From: CALBPI01 sp038521865
GTDB lineage: Bacteria; Pseudomonadota; Gammaproteobacteria; Steroidobacterales; Woeseiaceae
DNA length: 64,000 nucleotides
Assembly (NCBI GenBank): GCA_038521865.1
Contig: JBCBKO010000001.1
Location: 806,001-870,000 of the forward strand
Direction: 5' to 3'
The notes beneath the pieces are model-generated. The model did not search any database. It was given only the letters and a program-made list of their open reading frames with translations, and was not told the origin of the DNA. Shown here piece after piece: positions 41,485-50,867 of the stretch. Each line of letters starts with the position of its first letter. The stretch's first letter is position 1. The position numbers and the translations under genes are program-made.

Positions 41485-42687
41485 ATGGATCTCAGTTTCT
41501 CTTCAGAAGAGCTCAAGTTTCGCGACGAAGTCCGCGAGTTTTTCGCCACCCAATATCCTGCCGATATCAAAGAGAAGATGGACAACAACGTTCGTCTGGA
41601 CAAAGACGACTTCGTCCGCTGGCAGAAAATTCTCCATAAGCACGGCTACATGGCCGTGAATTGGCCGGTCGAGTACGGAGGAACCGGTTGGACGCCCGTA
41701 CAAAAGTACTTGTTCGCCACCGAGATGGCAGAGGCTAACGCGCCCGACGTGGTGCCTTTCGGGGTCAACATGGTCGGTCCCGTCATCTACACGTTCGGCA
41801 ACGATGAGCAAAAAGCACGCTTTCTGCCGGACATTCTCGAAAGCAATGTCTGGTGGTGTCAGGGATACTCAGAACCGGGTGCCGGATCTGACCTCGCCTC
41901 ACTGAAGACCCTGGCTGACCGTGACGGCGACCATTACGTAATCAACGGCACCAAAACCTGGACTACCCTCGGTCAACATGCCGACTGGATCTTCGTACTT
42001 GCTCGCACCAACACCGACGTGGCGCGCCGCCAGGAAGGGATCAGTTTCATTCTTTGTGACATGAATACGCCCGGAATCTCCGTGCGTCCGATCATCACGA
42101 TCGAAGGCGGTCACGAAGTCAATGAAGTGCATTTCGAAAACGTACGGGTCCCCGTCGAAAACCTGGTCGGCGAAGAAGGTCGTGGCTGGACGTACGGGAA
42201 GGTGCTATTGCAGCACGAGCGAACCAACATCGCCGCGGTCGCACGCTCCAAATTCAAACTCAAGAAACTGAAGAAATTGGCGTCGAGCGAGCGCTTCGGT
42301 GCAACCCCACTCATCGAGTCGCCGACATTCCGGCAGAAGCTGGTGCGAATGGAGATCGAACTCAAGGCGTTGGAGTACACCGACCTCAGGACGCTTGCCG
42401 CGGTGTCTACTGGCAAGGCCCCTGGACCAGAGAGCTCCATCCTCAAAATCAAGGGCACTGAAATACAGCAACAACTCAGCAACCTGTTTATGGAAGCAGC
42501 TGGCTACTACGCCATGCCTTTCGTACCCGAACAGTACAGCTCAGGCTTTGACCTCGATGATCGGCTCGTGGATGGCACTGAACCCACAAGCGCCCTGCAC
42601 TACTTCAATTACCGCAAGACCTCGATCTACGGCGGTTCGAACGAGATTCAAAAGAACATCATCGCCAAGCACGTGCTCGGCCTGTAG
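41485..42687 (+). CDS. Acyl-CoA dehydrogenase, first of a pair
   Basis: The 400-residue ACAD family flavoprotein has SEPGAGSDLASLKT, DHYVINGTKTWTT, WIFVLARTN and the C-terminal YGGSNEIQKNIIAKHVLGL. Where classic medium-chain dehydrogenases have the catalytic Glu in YEGT, this has Gly (IYGGSNEIQ). The base must therefore lie elsewhere, as in some ACAD groups, or be absent. ATG at 41485 (MDLSFSSEELKFR) is standard. It is followed after 13 nt by a second, quite different ACAD, a layout seen for heteromeric steroid and branched acyl-CoA dehydrogenases. That equivalence is inference. Confidence 0.93.
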   Translation: MDLSFSSEELKFRDEVREFFATQYPADIKEKMDNNVRLDKDDFVRWQKILHKHGYMAVNWPVEYGGTGWTPVQKYLFATEMAEANAPDVVPFGVNMVGPVIYTFGNDEQKARFLPDILESNVWWCQGYSEPGAGSDLASLKTLADRDGDHYVINGTKTWTTLGQHADWIFVLARTNTDVARRQEGISFILCDMNTPGISVRPIITIEGGHEVNEVHFENVRVPVENLVGEEGRGWTYGKVLLQHERTNIAAVARSKFKLKKLKKLASSERFGATPLIESPTFRQKLVRMEIELKALEYTDLRTLAAVSTGKAPGPESSILKIKGTEIQQQLSNLFMEAAGYYAMPFVPEQYSSGFDLDDRLVDGTEPTSALHYFNYRKTSIYGGSNEIQKNIIAKHVLGL

Positions 42688-42700
42688 GAACTAACACGGC

Positions 42701-43828
42701 ATGGATTTCTCAATTACAGAAGATCAGGCGATGCTCCAGGATAGCGTCGCTAAGTTTATTCAAAACGACTATGACTTTGACGCACGCCAGGAAGCAGCAG
42801 CCAGCGATCTAGGCTTTTCTCGCGACCGCTGGACCGAGTTCACGGAACTCGGCTGGGCGGCTGTACCATTTGCCGAAGATGACGGCGGCCTCGATGGCGG
42901 CCCCGTAGAACTGATGCTCCTTATGGAGGAGTTCGGTAAGGGACTCGTTATCGAACCCTACCTGCCGTGCATCGTCCTGGCGGGTGGCGTTTTGAAGCGA
43001 ACCGCCAGCGATGAACAGAAAGCGCAGTGGTTAGCGCCTATCATCGAAGGAAGCAAATTGGCGGCGCTTGCCTACGCAGAGCCCCAGGCGCGCTTCGATC
43101 TTAACGACACCGCAACAACCGCGACACGCGATGGCGATGACTTCGTACTGAATGGCACTAAGTGCGTTGTTTTGAACGGTGGCGCAGCCGATACGCTGGT
43201 TGTCTCTGCGCGCACCAGCGGCGAGCGCACCGATTCAAGCGGTATCAGTCTATTTGTGGTCGATGCGGCCACCGCCGGCATCGAACGTAAAGCTTACCCC
43301 ACCGTCGACGCCCGACAGGCGGCGGACATCACCCTGAGCGACGTGCGCGTGCCTTCGGCACAGCTGCTCGGGGGCATCGATAACGGGCTTGAGACTCTTA
43401 GCGCCGTGATCGATGACGCGATCATTTGTGTGTCCGCAGAAGCCGTGGGCATCATGCAAGCTTTGAACTACCGCACGCTGGAATACTCCAAATCACGAGT
43501 GCAGTTTGGTGTGCCCATCGCGAGCTTCCAGGCGCTGCAGCACCGCATGGTGGAGATGTTTATGATCGCCGAACAGACGCGGTCTTTGCTGCTGCATGCG
43601 GTCATGGCTCAAGACGAAGATGATCGGGAATCCGCCAAAGCATCCATTCACGCACTCAAGGTGCAGGTGGGTACTGAAGGTCGGCGCCTTGGCGAGGAAG
43701 CAGTACAGCTGCATGGCGGTATGGGCGTCAGCTGGGAGCTCGACGTCGCCCACTACTTCAAACGTCTGACGATGATCGACACGTTGTTTGGCAATGCCGA
43801 CCATCACCTAGAGGCATACCCGATCTAA
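42701..43828 (+). CDS. Acyl-CoA dehydrogenase, second of a pair
   Basis: The 375-residue ACAD has MDFSITEDQAMLQDSV at the N-terminus, a middle domain with LAYAEPQARFDL and FVLNGTKCVVLNG, and a C-terminal LHGGMGVSWELDVAHYFKRL. It lacks the YEGTxxIQ motif entirely and ends soon after DTLFGNADHH. It is 13 nt downstream of the first ACAD. The short, divergent C-terminus fits a partner subunit in a heterotetramer, but an independent enzyme is possible. Confidence 0.92.
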   Translation: MDFSITEDQAMLQDSVAKFIQNDYDFDARQEAAASDLGFSRDRWTEFTELGWAAVPFAEDDGGLDGGPVELMLLMEEFGKGLVIEPYLPCIVLAGGVLKRTASDEQKAQWLAPIIEGSKLAALAYAEPQARFDLNDTATTATRDGDDFVLNGTKCVVLNGGAADTLVVSARTSGERTDSSGISLFVVDAATAGIERKAYPTVDARQAADITLSDVRVPSAQLLGGIDNGLETLSAVIDDAIICVSAEAVGIMQALNYRTLEYSKSRVQFGVPIASFQALQHRMVEMFMIAEQTRSLLLHAVMAQDEDDRESAKASIHALKVQVGTEGRRLGEEAVQLHGGMGVSWELDVAHYFKRLTMIDTLFGNADHHLEAYPI

Positions 43829-43847
43829 TCAATCGGATTATCGAGTG

Positions 43848-45551
43848 TCAGGCTGATTGCTCCAGTTCGGCCATCGCCTGACGCTCGAGTTTCGCCCACG
43901 AGTCACGCAGTGTGACCACTCGATTGATCACGAGTGAATCGGGCGTTTCTCGGTCCCTCGCAAAAAACCCTAAGCGCTCGAACTGGACGGGCGCATCCAC
44001 GGCAAGCTCCGCCAGTACGGGTTCGACAAACGCGTCCCTCTCGGTCAGCGATTCGGGATTGAGTGCCGAAATAAAATCGTCACTACTCGCAGGCGCAGGC
44101 ACACTGAACAACCGGTCATACAGATTCACGCGTGCAGCGACCGCATGCTCAGCTGAAACCCAGTGAATCGTTCCTTTCACCTTGCGATCGTTGGCACTGC
44201 CACCTGCTTTGGTCTCAGGGTCGACACTGCAAAGTAGCTCCACCACCTCGCCATCAGCGTCCTTGATGACTTCATCGCACTGTACAATGTAAGCATAGCG
44301 CAGCCGAACTTCCCCGCCGGGCTTGAGCCTGAAGAACTTCCTAGGCGCATCCTCCATGAAATCATCGCGTTCTATCCAAAGTGTTTTCGTGAACGGGATT
44401 TGGCGGGAGCCCTGCTCCGGGTCGTTAGGATGATTCTGAGCGGTCATCCATTCGGTTTCGCCCTCAGGGAAATTCGTGATCGTCACCTTGAGCGGATTGA
44501 GCACCGCCATGCGGCGTGGAACGTCCGCCAACTCATCCCGGACTGCTGCCTCCAACATCCCGAGCTCTAGCAGCTTGGCTTTCTTGGTGACCCCCGCCTG
44601 ACGACAGAATCGGGTCACGGCACTCGCCGGATAGCCGCGTCGTCGCAGCCCCGCAATGGTCGGCATGCGCGGGTCGTCCCAACCGCTCACATGCCCGCCC
44701 TGCACTAGCTCATTAAGGCGCCGCTTGCTGGTCACCATGTACGCGACCTGCAATCGCGAAAACTCAATCTGGCGCGGTGGATACTCGTGTGGTACCCGAG
44801 CTACCAACCATTCGTACAAAGGCCGATGATCTTCGAATTCCAAAGTACAGAGGCTGTGCGTTATTCCTTCGAACACATCACACAGGGTATGTGCGAAGTC
44901 ATACATCGGGTAGATAGGCCATTCGTCACCCGTCCGCTGGTGTGCAGCGTGGCGAATCCGATAGAGCGCCGGGTCCCGCAGATTGATATTCGGTGACGCC
45001 ATATCGATCTTCGCACGCAGGACCTGCGCCCCATCGGGAAACTCGCCAGCTCGCATGCGTCGGAACAAATCCAGGTTCTCCTCGATTGACCGTTCACGAA
45101 ACGGGCTGTTCCTGCCGGGTTCAGTGAGGGTGCCACGGGTTTCACGAATTTCGTCCGCACTTTGGCTGTCGACATAAGCATCACCACTCTGGATGAGCTC
45201 TAGCGCCGCACCGTAAAGTCGTTCGAAGTAATCCGAAGCGTGTGTAAGACCCGCCTGCCATTCGTAACCGAGCCAGGCGACGTCGTCGCGAATTGCGTCG
45301 GCGAATTCCTGCTTTTCCTTGCTGGGGTTGGTGTCGTCAAATCGCAAAAATGTCTTGCCGCCATACTCGTTGGCAACGCCGAAATTCAACGAAATGGACA
45401 GCGCGTGACCGATGTGCAGGAAACCGTTCGGCTCCGGCGGAAAGCGAGTCGTCAACCCTTGCGGCAGACGATCGTGTGCGACATCGTCAGCAATAATTTG
45501 CCGAATGAAGTCCAGACCTAAGGCCCGGCCATTCTCTTCTTCTACATTCAT
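43848..45551 (-). CDS. glnS: Glutaminyl-tRNA synthetase
   Basis: This class I synthetase (567 aa) charges tRNA-Gln directly. The HIGH motif appears as NGFLHIGHALS, and the KMSKS-like block as TSKRRLNELVQ followed by SGWDDPRMPTIAGLRRRGYPA. The C-terminal anticodon domains include HWVSAEHAVAARVNLYDRLFSVP, very like E. coli GlnRS. It is convergent with the ACAD pair. It implies no need for the GatCAB route for Gln-tRNA in this organism. Confidence 0.97.
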   Translation of the reverse strand: MNVEEENGRALGLDFIRQIIADDVAHDRLPQGLTTRFPPEPNGFLHIGHALSISLNFGVANEYGGKTFLRFDDTNPSKEKQEFADAIRDDVAWLGYEWQAGLTHASDYFERLYGAALELIQSGDAYVDSQSADEIRETRGTLTEPGRNSPFRERSIEENLDLFRRMRAGEFPDGAQVLRAKIDMASPNINLRDPALYRIRHAAHQRTGDEWPIYPMYDFAHTLCDVFEGITHSLCTLEFEDHRPLYEWLVARVPHEYPPRQIEFSRLQVAYMVTSKRRLNELVQGGHVSGWDDPRMPTIAGLRRRGYPASAVTRFCRQAGVTKKAKLLELGMLEAAVRDELADVPRRMAVLNPLKVTITNFPEGETEWMTAQNHPNDPEQGSRQIPFTKTLWIERDDFMEDAPRKFFRLKPGGEVRLRYAYIVQCDEVIKDADGEVVELLCSVDPETKAGGSANDRKVKGTIHWVSAEHAVAARVNLYDRLFSVPAPASSDDFISALNPESLTERDAFVEPVLAELAVDAPVQFERLGFFARDRETPDSLVINRVVTLRDSWAKLERQAMAELEQSA

Positions 45552-45600
45552 GGATTCCGCTCTTAAGCGAGGTCAGTCGAATTGATCGCTCGATTGTACG

Positions 45601-46089
45601 TCAACTCTTCTCAGCTGACTGCTGCTCAGCTTCGCGACAAGCGCCACATAAGCCCTCTACCTCAACAGTATGTCGCTCAGGAAAGAAATCATGCGATGCC
45701 GAAAGTGCAGCGATATCGCGCTCGATCGTCTCAGCGCTGAGCTCATCGACCAGCTTGCAGGACCGGCAGATCAGGAACGCGCTGTGCGTGCCCGACTCGG
45801 GATCTGCGCACCCCACAAATGCATTGAGTGAGTCGAGCTTGTGTACCAGCCCGGCTTGAAGCAGGAACTCCAGCGCGCGATAAACGGTAGGCGGTGACGC
45901 GCTTCTACCTTGCTTTGCCAACTCGTCCAACAACTCGTAGGCACCCACCGGCTCATGGCCTTTCCACACCAGCTCAAGGACAGTCTTTCTGAGCGAGGTA
46001 AACCTCAAATTCTGCTTCGCGCACACCAGCTCGGCGCGCTCCAACGCCGTATCGACACAAACCTGATGATTATGGGCCCCTCGCGCCAT
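45601..46089 (-). CDS. zur: Fur-family regulator, probably Zur
   Basis: The 162-residue regulator has a winged-helix domain (FTSLRKTVLELVWK, PVGAYELLDELAK, SPPTVYRALEFLLQAGLVHKL) and a dimerization domain with ICRSCKLVDEL (Cys108/111) and LCGAC (Cys148/151), the structural zinc site. The pattern resembles Zur (zinc uptake repressor) more than Fur: LNAFVGC replaces the HxHHH-type Fur motif, and a short ligand-binding region is seen. It is divergent from thrS. No zinc transporter is nearby. Assignment as Zur rather than another Fur paralogue is moderate. Confidence 0.85.
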   Translation of the reverse strand: MARGAHNHQVCVDTALERAELVCAKQNLRFTSLRKTVLELVWKGHEPVGAYELLDELAKQGRSASPPTVYRALEFLLQAGLVHKLDSLNAFVGCADPESGTHSAFLICRSCKLVDELSAETIERDIAALSASHDFFPERHTVEVEGLCGACREAEQQSAEKS

Positions 46090-46225
46090 TCAGATCCCCA
46101 CCAGCAAAGAACACTTCGTACCCCTAAAGCATAGTCTGGGCGCGGTCGCTTGGCTACAATTGCACGCTTCCAGCCGGTGTGCGCAGCACGACCGGGCAAT
46201 TCACCCGACGCAGATTTGAGTCAGC

Positions 46226-48148
46226 ATGCCAACAATCACGCTCCCCGATGGGTCAACACGCGATTATGAGGACGCCGTCACGGCGCTTCAGATCGCCAAC
46301 GATATCAGCCCCTCTCTCGCCAAGGCAGCGGTCGCGGCGAAGGTCGACGGGCACCTGTACGACCTCAACCGTGAGATCGAGACCGATGTTCCGGTCGCAA
46401 TCGTGACCCGCGATAGCGATGATGGTCTCGAGGTCCTGCGGCATGATGCGGCGCATGTGCTTGCGGAAGCCGTTAAGGAGCTGTATCCGGAAACCCAGGT
46501 CACGATTGGCCCGGCGATCGATAATGGCTTCTACTATGACTTTGCGCGCGAAATACCGTTCAGCGAGGATGATCTCGAGGTCATCGAAGCTCGGATGCGC
46601 GAGATCGTTGAGCGTGACGAAACGATCACGCGCGAAGTCTGGAGCCGCAATGACGCGGTCGCATTCTTCCGCGAGCAAGGCGAGGAGTACAAAGCGCGCC
46701 TGATCGAACGAATTCCTGAAGACGAAGCAATTACGCTTTATCGACAGGGCGAATTCATCGATCTGTGTCGCGGCCCGCACCTGCCATCAACAGCAAGGCT
46801 AGGCACGGCCTTCAAGTTGCTCCGCGTATCCGGCGCCTACTGGGAAGGAGACTCCAAGAACGAGATGTTGCAGCGTGTGTACGGGACGGCCTGGGCCACC
46901 GACAAGCAGCTGCGCCAATATTTGCGTCGACTTGAAGAGGCGGAAAAGCGTGACCACAGAAAACTCGGTCGCCAAATGGATTTGTTTCATCTCCAGGAGG
47001 AGGCACCGGGCGCACTGTTTTGGCATCCACGCGGCTGGACACTGTTCCAACGATTGGTCGATTACATGCGAGAGCGGCAGCGCAAAGCAGGCTACCGCGA
47101 GGTCCACACGCCGATGGTGATGGACCGGGCACTCTGGGAGGCTTCTGGACACTGGGATTCATTCGGCGAGCACATGTACACGACGACGACAGAGGACGGT
47201 CGTACCTACGCGCTCAAACCAATGAACTGCCCGGGCAGTGTGCAAATTTTCAAGCAAGGCATCACCAGCTACCGGGAGTTACCAATGCGCCTTGCGGAGT
47301 TCGGCAAGGTTCATCGTTACGAACCATCTGGAGCGCTGCATGGGATGCTGCGGGTGCGCGCGTTTACGCAAGACGATGCTCATGTGTTCTGTACGATGGA
47401 GCAGATCACCGACGAATCCGTCGCAATTTGCGAGTTGATCCTCAGCATCTATCGCGACTTTGGCTTCGAGGACGTTCGCATCAAATTTGCTGATCGACCT
47501 GAAGTTCGCGTGGGCGACGATGCGATCTGGGACGCTTCTGAATCGGCGCTGGTTGCGGCACTTGAGGCCACCGGACTTGAGTACACGCACAACCCGGGCG
47601 AAGGCGCGTTCTACGGACCGAAACTCGAGTTCGTGTTGCGCGACGCTATCGGTCGCGACTGGCAGTGCGGCACGCTGCAGGTCGATCTCAACCTGCCGGG
47701 CCGACTAGGTGCGAGCTATATCGGTGAAGATGGCGAGCGCCACGTGCCCGTCATGCTCCACCGAGCCATGTTCGGCTCTCTGGAGCGCTTCATCGGCATT
47801 CTGTTGGAGCATTATGCCGGTAACCTGCCTTTATGGCTTGCGCCAACGCAAGTTGTGGTCGCGACGATCACTTCCGATGCGGACGAATATGCAGCCAAGC
47901 TGACCGAGCAATTGCGTGACGCCGGTATCGAAGCGGAATCGGATCTGCGGAATGAAAAAATCGGCTATAAAGTTCGTGAACACAGCCTCGCCAAAGTTCC
48001 CGTGATCCTTGCGGTCGGCAAGCGCGAAGTTGAGAACGGCGAAGTGGCGGTGCGGCGTCTCGGCAGCAAGGGGCAGAAAGTGATGACGGTCGAGGACTGC
48101 ATCCGCTCCCTGAACGAGGAAATCGTTTCGCGCGCCACCGGCGCCTAG
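46226..48148 (+). CDS. thrS: Threonyl-tRNA synthetase
   Basis: This class II synthetase has 640 aa: a TGS domain (MPTITLPDGSTRDYE), an editing domain with RHDAAHVLAEAVKEL and GPAIDNGFYYDF, the core with GWTLFQRLVDYMR and FTQDDAHVFC, and a C-terminal anticodon domain. The zinc Cys motif is MNCPGS, where E. coli has MNCPGH. The Cys ligand is kept. In E. coli thrS is followed by infC-rpmI-rplT. Here the next gene, 184 nt away, is the receiver/TonB hybrid, so this is not the usual neighbourhood. Confidence 0.96.
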   Translation: MPTITLPDGSTRDYEDAVTALQIANDISPSLAKAAVAAKVDGHLYDLNREIETDVPVAIVTRDSDDGLEVLRHDAAHVLAEAVKELYPETQVTIGPAIDNGFYYDFAREIPFSEDDLEVIEARMREIVERDETITREVWSRNDAVAFFREQGEEYKARLIERIPEDEAITLYRQGEFIDLCRGPHLPSTARLGTAFKLLRVSGAYWEGDSKNEMLQRVYGTAWATDKQLRQYLRRLEEAEKRDHRKLGRQMDLFHLQEEAPGALFWHPRGWTLFQRLVDYMRERQRKAGYREVHTPMVMDRALWEASGHWDSFGEHMYTTTTEDGRTYALKPMNCPGSVQIFKQGITSYRELPMRLAEFGKVHRYEPSGALHGMLRVRAFTQDDAHVFCTMEQITDESVAICELILSIYRDFGFEDVRIKFADRPEVRVGDDAIWDASESALVAALEATGLEYTHNPGEGAFYGPKLEFVLRDAIGRDWQCGTLQVDLNLPGRLGASYIGEDGERHVPVMLHRAMFGSLERFIGILLEHYAGNLPLWLAPTQVVVATITSDADEYAAKLTEQLRDAGIEAESDLRNEKIGYKVREHSLAKVPVILAVGKREVENGEVAVRRLGSKGQKVMTVEDCIRSLNEEIVSRATGA

Positions 48149-48332
48149 ATCGCCCGCGGACACCGCGATATAGCGGGTTTGTGCGCTCGCGCACGTACGT
48201 TATGTGGAATCGGTCACAGTTTGACTGACCAGAATGCGATGCGTGCTGTGTCGCGCTCTGTCTCTTCATATACTGCGTGCAGGGAGAATATCTGGTCGCG
48301 CGGTGCGGCGGACCCCCCCGTTCGAGGCCAAC

Positions 48333-50867
48333 ATGGTAGATCGGTTCAAGACACAAGTGATGTTTCTGCACCCCGAGCCGGCGCTCATGGAGCCATGTGC
48401 CAGTCGGCTGGGTGAAGAATTCTCTGTGCATATGGCCGCGTCGGGGACCGAGGCGCTGACAACGCTCGGCATCACCCCAATCGACATCATTGTGTCTGCG
48501 CAGGATCTGCCGGGCATGACGGGCCAGGAAGCCCTGAAAGAAGCGAAAAAGCGGTCCCCGGATACACGATCCATCTTGGTCGCCTCACGCCACATGACCG
48601 AGGACGATAGAGCTGCTCTGGTCAATGTCCGACATCTCAACCAGGTGTTGCGTGCGGAGAGCTCGCCGGACGAAATTTGTGCTGCAATTCATGCCACGCT
48701 GCGCGGCGAGACCGTGTCGGCGCTCGCTGTACCTGCCAATGACTCCTCACCCGGGCTTAATGCACGGGAACTTGCGTCGAGTACAACCAATGCCGCCTCG
48801 ACCGGTTCATTCCCGGCGCTAAGCGACATCCCGGTGATCGAACCCTCGGCCGATGCCGAAGTTTCGGCACACGCAATAAGCCACGTTGAGATCGTTGTAT
48901 TGACCAACGATGCAAGCTTCCTGAAGACCATTCGCGCAGCTGCGGGCACCAGCCACGTCGTCAATCACGCGCCGAATTTGCAGGAAGCCATCGACATCGC
49001 GCGCGAAGGTGCAGCCGGTGTCCTGATCACCGATGCCGCGGTCGCTGTAAAGGACGTCAAGACGATCACCGCGCAATTGCGTAAACACATACCGTCTCTA
49101 GTGACAATCGTTGCAGGACGGCGTGAGGACGGTGAGAAAATGATGGGCCTGATCAGCGATGGCTTGGTCTACCGTTTCCTGTTGAAGCCGGTGAGCCCCG
49201 GCCGGTCGCGCCTGGCAATCGAAGCTTCTGCGAAGAAGCATCTAACGTTGAACGCCACAGATGTGCCGCTATCGCCTGCCGACGTGCAGCAGAAGATGAC
49301 CGAGACCGGCATCATCAAAGGCGTCACCTTCGACTCAGGGCTATTTCGCACAACAGACGTACGCGAGACCGGTCTCGCGGCACCCGAACTCGATGACGAA
49401 CTCGAGCCGTCCCTATTTGGGGCGCTGTCTAAGGTTCCGCCGATCATCTGGGCCGTGGGTGCAGTCATCGTTGTCGGGCTGGCGTTTGTTCTAGGACGCG
49501 GTTCGGACCCAAGCGATACCCCCGCGACTAATCGCAGCACGGAGGCGGTTCAATCCGCACCTGCACCAGAGAAAGACCCGGTGATCGCGGCTTCGGAATC
49601 CATGGCCGCGGGAGACGCGGCACGGCGTGCTGGTCGATTAGTACTGCCCACCGATGACAACGCGGTGCTGCACTACGCAACTACCGCGCGCCTGCAACGA
49701 GAGGATCCGCTCCCCCGCGCGCGTCTGGATGCTGTGCTCGAGGACGTATTCTCGCAGGTCGAACGTGATTTCCTGGCCGACAACCTGGACCGTGTTGGTC
49801 AGGTTCTCGGCGTCTTGAATGAGCATGTGCCTAGTCATCCCAGACTTGCGTTCCTGAACCGAGAGTTGAGTCGGGAGGTTTCCCGTCAGGAATTCTCACG
49901 GATCGAACGCGACCTGATTAACGGCGACCTCAACGCGGCAGAGTCGAGACTGGAGGGCATCGCTGCATCAGGCACGGTCGAGCAGAGTCTCGTAGAATCA
50001 ACGCGCGCCCGAATCAGAGACTTGCGTGACGCACAAACTGCACCGCAGCCTGCCACTTCACCGATCAATGCGCCAGCCGCCCAACCGGCGGGCGTTGAAT
50101 CGGCCAGCGCCATACAGCAAACGCCTCCCGCAGAGACAACCGATACAAGTGATTCCAGTCCCGAAGCCGCAACGACGACAACAGAATCTGAGCCGACACG
50201 ACCCGACGTAAGCGACTTGCTCGCTCGTGCCAACGATCGGATGGCCGCCGGCAATCTCGTAACGCCAGCTGGCGACAGCGCGCGTGACTACTACGCTGCT
50301 GCGCTCGCTCAAGACCCAGGCAATCCGATCGCCACGCAGGGCATCAGCTTCGTGGCATCAATGCTCGTGACGCAAGCACAGACAGCAGTCGCCCAGAATG
50401 ATTCCAACGCAGCCAGTCGATTGATTGCGCAAGCTGAAGTTGCTGGTGCCGATCCAGAGGCGATCCGTGAACTGAGAGCGTCTCTGGCGTCAGCGTTGAC
50501 GCCGACCGAAGTTGAAGCTGCCCCGACACCGACGGCCACGACGGCACCTTCACGTGAGACAGCGCGTGTCGAGCCGGAGCCGGAAGAAGCGCCAACCTAT
50601 ACTCTCGTTCAACTGTCAGCGCAGCCACCGAGCTATCCTCGTTCTGCTCAGAGACGTGGGGTCGAAGGTTGGGCCGATGTGGAGTTTACGGTGAATGCTG
50701 ACGGCAGCACGAGCGATGTCGTAGTTCTCGAAAGCCGGCCTGGATCCGTTTTCGACCGTGCCGCGATCGACGCGGTGGAAAAGTGGCAGTATCGGCCTTT
50801 GGAAACCAACGACCCTGACGCATCTACACGCGCCAGGGTTAGACTCGAATTCAACCTCGAGAACTAA
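48333..50867 (+). CDS. Pseudo-receiver/receiver membrane protein with TonB C-terminal domain
   Basis: The 844-residue protein starts at ATG 48333 (MVDRFKTQVMF). Residues 6-125 form a CheY-like fold in which the phospho-acceptor position is Ala56 (VSAQDLPGM) and the switch Lys is missing. Residues 185-305 form a second receiver-like fold with Asp234 (LITDAA) and Lys285 (FLLKPVS). Then come a membrane helix (370-387), a helical, TPR-like periplasmic region (about 415-565 and 625-725) split by an Ala/Pro/Thr-rich linker, and a TonB C-terminal domain (about 757-844, SYPRSAQRRGVEGWADVEF and SVFDRAAIDAVEKWQY). I know no family with this architecture by name. It would join cytoplasmic phospho-signalling to an envelope TonB domain. 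It is preceded by thrS and overlaps xdhC by 17 nt at its end. Confidence 0.85.
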   Translation: MVDRFKTQVMFLHPEPALMEPCASRLGEEFSVHMAASGTEALTTLGITPIDIIVSAQDLPGMTGQEALKEAKKRSPDTRSILVASRHMTEDDRAALVNVRHLNQVLRAESSPDEICAAIHATLRGETVSALAVPANDSSPGLNARELASSTTNAASTGSFPALSDIPVIEPSADAEVSAHAISHVEIVVLTNDASFLKTIRAAAGTSHVVNHAPNLQEAIDIAREGAAGVLITDAAVAVKDVKTITAQLRKHIPSLVTIVAGRREDGEKMMGLISDGLVYRFLLKPVSPGRSRLAIEASAKKHLTLNATDVPLSPADVQQKMTETGIIKGVTFDSGLFRTTDVRETGLAAPELDDELEPSLFGALSKVPPIIWAVGAVIVVGLAFVLGRGSDPSDTPATNRSTEAVQSAPAPEKDPVIAASESMAAGDAARRAGRLVLPTDDNAVLHYATTARLQREDPLPRARLDAVLEDVFSQVERDFLADNLDRVGQVLGVLNEHVPSHPRLAFLNRELSREVSRQEFSRIERDLINGDLNAAESRLEGIAASGTVEQSLVESTRARIRDLRDAQTAPQPATSPINAPAAQPAGVESASAIQQTPPAETTDTSDSSPEAATTTTESEPTRPDVSDLLARANDRMAAGNLVTPAGDSARDYYAAALAQDPGNPIATQGISFVASMLVTQAQTAVAQNDSNAASRLIAQAEVAGADPEAIRELRASLASALTPTEVEAAPTPTATTAPSRETARVEPEPEEAPTYTLVQLSAQPPSYPRSAQRRGVEGWADVEFTVNADGSTSDVVVLESRPGSVFDRAAIDAVEKWQYRPLETNDPDASTRARVRLEFNLEN

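Noticed and set aside
48153..48194. Terminator after thrS
   Set aside because: Short stems (CGCGG/CCGCG and GTGCGC/GCGCAC) exist but lack a T-run, so an intrinsic terminator cannot be supported.
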